This document shows, in pieces, positions 38,105-41,620 of a stretch of DNA of 41,620 bases. Both the position numbers and the translations under genes were made by a program. The notes beneath the pieces were generated by a model that ran no database searches, had not been told where the DNA came from, and saw only the letters and a program-made list of their open reading frames with translations. Position 1 is the first letter of the stretch, and each line of letters begins with the position of its first letter. Origin of the DNA: Comamonadaceae bacterium (GTDB lineage: Bacteria > Pseudomonadota > Gammaproteobacteria > Burkholderiales > Burkholderiaceae_C); contig CANFSO010000009.1 in assembly GCA_947449895.1 (NCBI GenBank), positions 1 through 41,620 of the forward strand, given 5' to 3'.

Positions 38105-39385
38105 CTAAAGGCTGTTGCGCTCTTTGGGCAGATTACCGCGCAGGAACATTCTTGAGACCGTTTGTGCTGTGCTGTCACGATTCTCGGCATCGCTGGCGTG
38201 CAGTTCGGCCATGGCGCCGTGCAGCATTTTTTGCGTCAGCCCGCGTGACAGCGCTTCGAGCACGGCTTCCACCGGCTCGCCCTTGGCCAGCATCTTTTTG
38301 GCGCGGTTGATTTCCAGTGTGCGCCATTCGTCGGCTTGGGCATTCAGTTGTTGGATCAGCGGCACCGTGCCGCGCTGGTTCAACCAATGCATGAAATTTT
38401 GCACACCGGCGTCAATGATCACTTCGGCTTGCGCAACGGCGGCTTGTCGGTTGTCTTTGCCGGTTTGCACGACTTTCGCCAAGTCATCGACGGTGTAGAG
38501 ATAAATGTCTTCGAGCGCCTGGACTTCGGGTTCGATGTCGCGCGGGACGGCCAAGTCGACCATGAACATGGGCTTGTGCTTGCGCAGTTTGAGCGCTCGC
38601 TCCACCGCGCCCAAGCCAATGATGGGCAAGGTGCTGGCGGTACAACTGATGACGGCGTCAAACTCATGCAGGCGCAGCGGCAGGTCGGCCAGTCGCATCA
38701 CTTCTGCGCCAAAGCGACCCGCCAGTTTTTCACCACGCTCCAGCGTGCGGTTGGCAATCGCCATTGATTTCGGGTTCTTGGCGGCGAAATGCGTCGCTGC
38801 AAGTTCAATCATTTCGCCGGCACCGACAAACAACACCTTGATGTCGCCGAGGTCTTCAAAGAGTTGGCCGGCCAAGCGCACCGAGGCGGCCGCCATGCTG
38901 ATGCTGTGCGCGCCGATTTCGGTGTTGCTGCGAACTTCTTTGGCCACCGCAAACGAGCGTTGAAACAGCTGGTGCAGCGTGGTGCCCATGGCGCCTGCAT
39001 CTTCGGCGGCGCGCACCGCGTCTTTCATTTGTCCGAGGATTTGCGGCTCGCCCAGCACCATGGAGTCGAGCCCGCTGGCCACGCGAAAGGCGTGGCGTGC
39101 GGCATCGCCGTTGTGCAGGGTGTAGCTGTGCGATCGCAGCAGCGCGGGGGAGACGCCGCCGTTGTGCGCCAACCAGTCGATTGTTTTGTCGAGATCGACG
39201 TGCTCGCCAGCGCAGTAAATTTCAGTGCGGTTGCAGGTCGACAGCAGCGTGGCTTCAGGTTGGCGCGTCAGCGAGGCGCGCAAACCCTTCAAAGTAGGCT
39301 CAATCTGGTCGATGGCAAACGCAAATCGACCTCGCAAATCAAGCGGTGCTGTGTGATGATTTAAGCCGAGGGCCCAGACTGACAT
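38105..39385 (-). CDS. hemA: Glutamyl-tRNA reductase
   Basis: HemA reduces glutamyl-tRNA to glutamate-1-semialdehyde, the first committed step of C5-pathway heme synthesis. I chose the ATG giving [21 protein letters not shown], the conserved N-terminus; the track start adds 16 residues overlapping the promoter. The catalytic Cys is in [11 protein letters not shown]; the NADPH region is [15 protein letters not shown] and [11 protein letters not shown] dimerisation domain follows. Length is 426 residues. The use of the C5 route (HemA as reductase) differs from alphaproteobacterial ALA synthase. Confidence 0.96.
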   Translation of the reverse strand: MSVWALGLNHHTAPLDLRGRFAFAIDQIEPTLKGLRASLTRQPEATLLSTCNRTEIYCAGEHVDLDKTIDWLAHNGGVSPALLRSHSYTLHNGDAARHAFRVASGLDSMVLGEPQILGQMKDAVRAAEDAGAMGTTLHQLFQRSFAVAKEVRSNTEIGAHSISMAAASVRLAGQLFEDLGDIKVLFVGAGEMIELAATHFAAKNPKSMAIANRTLERGEKLAGRFGAEVMRLADLPLRLHEFDAVISCTASTLPIIGLGAVERALKLRKHKPMFMVDLAVPRDIEPEVQALEDIYLYTVDDLAKVVQTGKDNRQAAVAQAEVIIDAGVQNFMHWLNQRGTVPLIQQLNAQADEWRTLEINRAKKMLAKGEPVEAVLEALSRGLTQKMLHGAMAELHASDAENRDSTAQTVSRMFLRGNLPKERNSL

Positions 39386-39391
39386 GCGCTG

Positions 39392-39397
39392 ATTATA
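39392..39397 (-). promoter_or_regulatory. Possible -10 element immediately before hemA
   Basis: On the minus strand a perfect TATAAT ends seven bases before the hemA ATG. No -35 is seen at 16-18 bases and there is no Shine-Dalgarno sequence before the ATG. Confidence 0.4.
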
Positions 39398-39492
39398 AAT
39401 TTTTGGCTGACCGGGGCAGGTGGCGCGCCTCAAAATGGCCTTTTTCGATGGGCCGTGCGCTTAAACTGCATCGCAACTTTCCATACTCACCC

Positions 39493-39798
39493 ATGACGTT
39501 TTATCTTCTGGCCAACCATCTGCTGAACTTCGCTGCACCCGCTGCTTTTTTGGCATTGCTGATGGTCGGCCTGTCCGCATTGCTGCCTTTTTCAAAATCT
39601 AAAACTGGCGGAAAAGCCGCCCGCTTGAGCCGGCCTAGTTGGCGCTGGCAGTTCGCGATGGTGTTCGCCGCCAACTTGCTGGTCACTGCCGGTGGTTTGG
39701 TGTTTTTTGGCCATGACGGCAGGTTGCTGACCTACGCCGCCATGGCGCTGGCGGCGGCTTTGGTGCAGTGGCTGCTGTTGCGCAGCTGGAAAGTTTGA
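39493..39798 (+). CDS. Small hypothetical membrane protein
   Basis: I do not recognise this 101-residue protein. From the ATG at 39493 it starts MTFYLLANHLLNFAAPAAFLALLMVGLSALL (first hydrophobic segment), continues with a basic stretch (FSKSKTGGKAARLSRPSWRWQ), then two more hydrophobic segments (FAMVFAANLLVTAGGLVFFG and YAAMALAAALVQWLLL). Longer upstream starts in the track overlap hemA in the opposite direction and lack support. It diverges from hemA and converges on ugpQ. Three predicted membrane helices with a basic cytoplasmic loop are the only structural information. Confidence 0.7.
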   Translation: MTFYLLANHLLNFAAPAAFLALLMVGLSALLPFSKSKTGGKAARLSRPSWRWQFAMVFAANLLVTAGGLVFFGHDGRLLTYAAMALAAALVQWLLLRSWKV

Positions 39799-39827
39799 GG
39801 CGCTTTCCTTCCCCTTACCTTCCCGTT

Positions 39828-40598
39828 TCAGCAAGCTGGTGAGAACAGATCCACGCGGTCGGTGATGATGCCATCGGTGCCCAGCGACCACAGCCGATCG
39901 ACCGCTGAGGCTTCGTTCGCCGTGTAGCTGAGCACCTTCAAGCCTGCGCTTTGAGCTTGCTGCACGCTGACCGCATCCCACTGCGTGTGTTTGCCGACCA
40001 CTGCCACACAGCCGAGTCGCAGGGTAGTTTCCAGCCAGCCGGTCTGCAAGGCGTCCAACAACAAGGCGCGCGGCAAATGCGATTGCGCAGCGCGGGCAGC
40101 TTCCAGTGCTGCTGGTTGAAAGGATGACAGCAGCGGCGGCGGTATCGGTATGGCGCCAGTCGGCGCTTCAGCCCAGAGCCGGGCCGCTGCGTTCGCCACC
40201 ACGGTGCCGGTCAACGATTCACTGCCGGGTGTGGGTTTGATCTCAATGTTCAGGGCCAATGTGTTGGCTAGGCAGTAGTGCGCGACCGCCTCCAAGCTGG
40301 CCAGTGGTTCACCCGCATACGCCGGCGAATGCCAGCTGCCGGCGTCTAAGCGTGACAGCTCGTCCCAACTCAATTGAGCGGCCAGACCTTGCCCGTTGCT
40401 GGTGCGATCCAAGGTGGCGTCGTGCAGCAAAAACGGCATGCCGTCGGCGCTCAGCTTGACGTCGCATTCGAACATGCGGTAGCCGTGGGACGCGCCCAAG
40501 CGAAACGCCGCCAGCGTGTTTTCGGGTGCCAGTTTGCCGGCACCGCGATGCGCTATCCAGCGCGGATAAGGCCAAGCCTTGTCTGCGACGGCGGTCAC
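39828..40598 (-). CDS. ugpQ: Glycerophosphodiester phosphodiesterase
   Basis: UgpQ hydrolyses glycerophosphodiesters to glycerol-3-phosphate and alcohol. The GDPD signature is visible: [18 protein letters not shown], the acidic metal residues in [12 protein letters not shown], and the His of [14 protein letters not shown], then LNIEIKP. No signal peptide, so it is cytosolic. Length is 256 residues. The GTG start overlaps the ugpC stop by four bases, so it is coupled to the transporter ATPase. Confidence 0.95.
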   Translation of the reverse strand: MTAVADKAWPYPRWIAHRGAGKLAPENTLAAFRLGASHGYRMFECDVKLSADGMPFLLHDATLDRTSNGQGLAAQLSWDELSRLDAGSWHSPAYAGEPLASLEAVAHYCLANTLALNIEIKPTPGSESLTGTVVANAAARLWAEAPTGAIPIPPPLLSSFQPAALEAARAAQSHLPRALLLDALQTGWLETTLRLGCVAVVGKHTQWDAVSVQQAQSAGLKVLSYTANEASAVDRLWSLGTDGIITDRVDLFSPAC

Positions 40599-41611
40599 AA
40601 ACGTTGTCCGCTGGCGCTGTCAAACCAGTGCAGCCGGTCGGTTCGCGGCGCCGCATGAATCGTCGCGCCCAACTTGGGGGATGGCTGGCTTTCATCCATC
40701 CGGACAATCAAGGACTCATCGCCCAAGCGGCCATACACCAGACGCTCAGCGCCCAGCATTTCAATCGCCTCGACCTGTACGGCCCAGCCCGTGTCCGCGA
40801 TGTGCAGGTGTTCCGGCCGAATACCCAAAATCGCTCCAGCCGGACCGCCAAAGTCCGCGTTGCGCAGATGCTTGAGCAAGTTCATGGGCGGCGAGCCCAT
40901 GAAGCTGGCCACGAAGGTGGTGGCGGGGCGGTTGTAAACCTCCTCAGGCGTGCCGAACTGCTCTACCCGACCGGCGTTCATGACGATCATGCGCTGGGCC
41001 AAGGTCATGGCCTCGACCTGGTCGTGCGTGACAAATAGCGAGGTGATGCCAAGCTCGCGGTGCAGCTTTTGAATTTCCAAACGGGTTTGTACCCGCAGCT
41101 TGGCGTCCAAGTTGGACAGCGGTTCGTCAAACAAAAACACTTGCGGTTGGCGCACGATGGCCCGGCCCATGGCCACGCGTTGGCGCTGCCCGCCCGACAG
41201 GGCGCGCGGCTTGCGGTCGAGCAGGTGGCCCAGCTCCAAAATGCCCGCAGCCTTGTCGACCCGCGCCTTGATCTCGGCGAGCGGCACTTTTTTGATCTTC
41301 AGTCCGTAAGCCATGTTGTCGAACACACTCATGTGCGGGTACAGCGCGTAGTTTTGGAACACCATGGCGATGTCGCGCTCGGACGGCTCTAAGTCGTTGA
41401 CCACGCGCTCGCCGATGGAAATCTCGCCGCCGGAGATTTCTTCTAGGCCGGCCACCATGCGAAGCAGGGTGGACTTGCCGCAGCCTGATGGCCCGACGAT
41501 GACGATGAACTCGTGGTCGGCGATTTCGGCGTTGATGCCGTGAATGACCTGCAACGCGTTCTTGCCGCTGCCGTATGTTTTGATGACGTTGTTGAGTTGG
41601 ATTGAAGCCAT
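40595..41611 (-). CDS. ugpC: Glycerol-3-phosphate ABC transporter ATPase
   Basis: UgpC energises sn-glycerol-3-phosphate and glycerophosphodiester uptake. It belongs to the CUT1/MalK-like group. Walker A is [16 protein letters not shown], the Q-loop lies in [13 protein letters not shown], the signature is [16 protein letters not shown], Walker B is [13 protein letters not shown], and the H-loop is [11 protein letters not shown]. The C-terminal TOBE/regulatory domain follows (residues 240-338). The ATG lies nine bases inside the right edge, so the promoter and the permease genes ugpA/ugpE, expected upstream, are outside the window. The specific substrate is inferred from the ugpQ pairing. Confidence 0.92.
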   Translation of the reverse strand: MASIQLNNVIKTYGSGKNALQVIHGINAEIADHEFIVIVGPSGCGKSTLLRMVAGLEEISGGEISIGERVVNDLEPSERDIAMVFQNYALYPHMSVFDNMAYGLKIKKVPLAEIKARVDKAAGILELGHLLDRKPRALSGGQRQRVAMGRAIVRQPQVFLFDEPLSNLDAKLRVQTRLEIQKLHRELGITSLFVTHDQVEAMTLAQRMIVMNAGRVEQFGTPEEVYNRPATTFVASFMGSPPMNLLKHLRNADFGGPAGAILGIRPEHLHIADTGWAVQVEAIEMLGAERLVYGRLGDESLIVRMDESQPSPKLGATIHAAPRTDRLHWFDSASGQRL

Positions 41612-41620
41612 TTGTTTCTA

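Overview
This window is a chromosomal segment of a betaproteobacterium, most probably of the family Comamonadaceae (order Burkholderiales). The evidence is the gene order (his operon followed by hinT and tatABC; petABC followed by sspAB; rplU-rpmA-obgE-proB; ispB, pil genes, coaE, zapD, yacG), the PVWY form of the cytochrome b Qo motif, ArgJ in place of ArgA/ArgE, and the protein sequences themselves. Species assignment is inference. Almost all of the window is housekeeping DNA.

Positions 1-7250 (+) hold the distal his operon (hisC cut at the window edge, then hisB, H, A, F, I, E), a small membrane protein, hinT and the Tat translocase genes tatA, tatB, tatC. A DegS/DegQ-like anchored periplasmic protease faces tatC on the minus strand. 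Positions 8651-14939 (+) hold a Nif3-family protein, pdxA, the cytochrome bc1 genes petABC, the stringent starvation proteins sspA and sspB, and a tRNA-Thr(TGT) followed by a clear terminator. A secreted SGNH hydrolase and dciA lie on the minus strand, and dciA diverges from secA.

Positions 17030-22451 (+) carry secA, argJ, a DUF815 ATPase and mutT. Convergent to these are a lytic transglycosylase and proS. rppH (+) faces proB-obgE (-), and the ribosomal genes rplU-rpmA diverge from ispB. Between ispB and the type IV pilus assembly genes lies an AT-rich stretch with an H-NS family gene. The downstream pilB has lost its whole N-terminal domain, while pilC and pilD look intact. coaE, zapD and yacG follow. 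On the minus strand are hemA-prfA-prmC-grxD and, at the right edge, ugpC-ugpQ; a small unknown membrane protein gene sits between hemA and ugpQ.

Functionally the window joins histidine, proline and arginine biosynthesis, two export systems (Tat, Sec) and some likely clients (Rieske protein, lytic transglycosylase, SGNH hydrolase), respiratory complex III, quinone side-chain synthesis (ispB), heme and translation termination (hemA, prfA, prmC), and pilus assembly. I did not find a CRISPR array, prophage, insertion sequence, toxin-antitoxin pair or recognisable defence system. The one locus that departs clearly from expectation is the H-NS gene next to a 5'-truncated pilB. A hexanucleotide repeat in the hisE start region and a possibly leaderless hemA promoter are smaller oddities.
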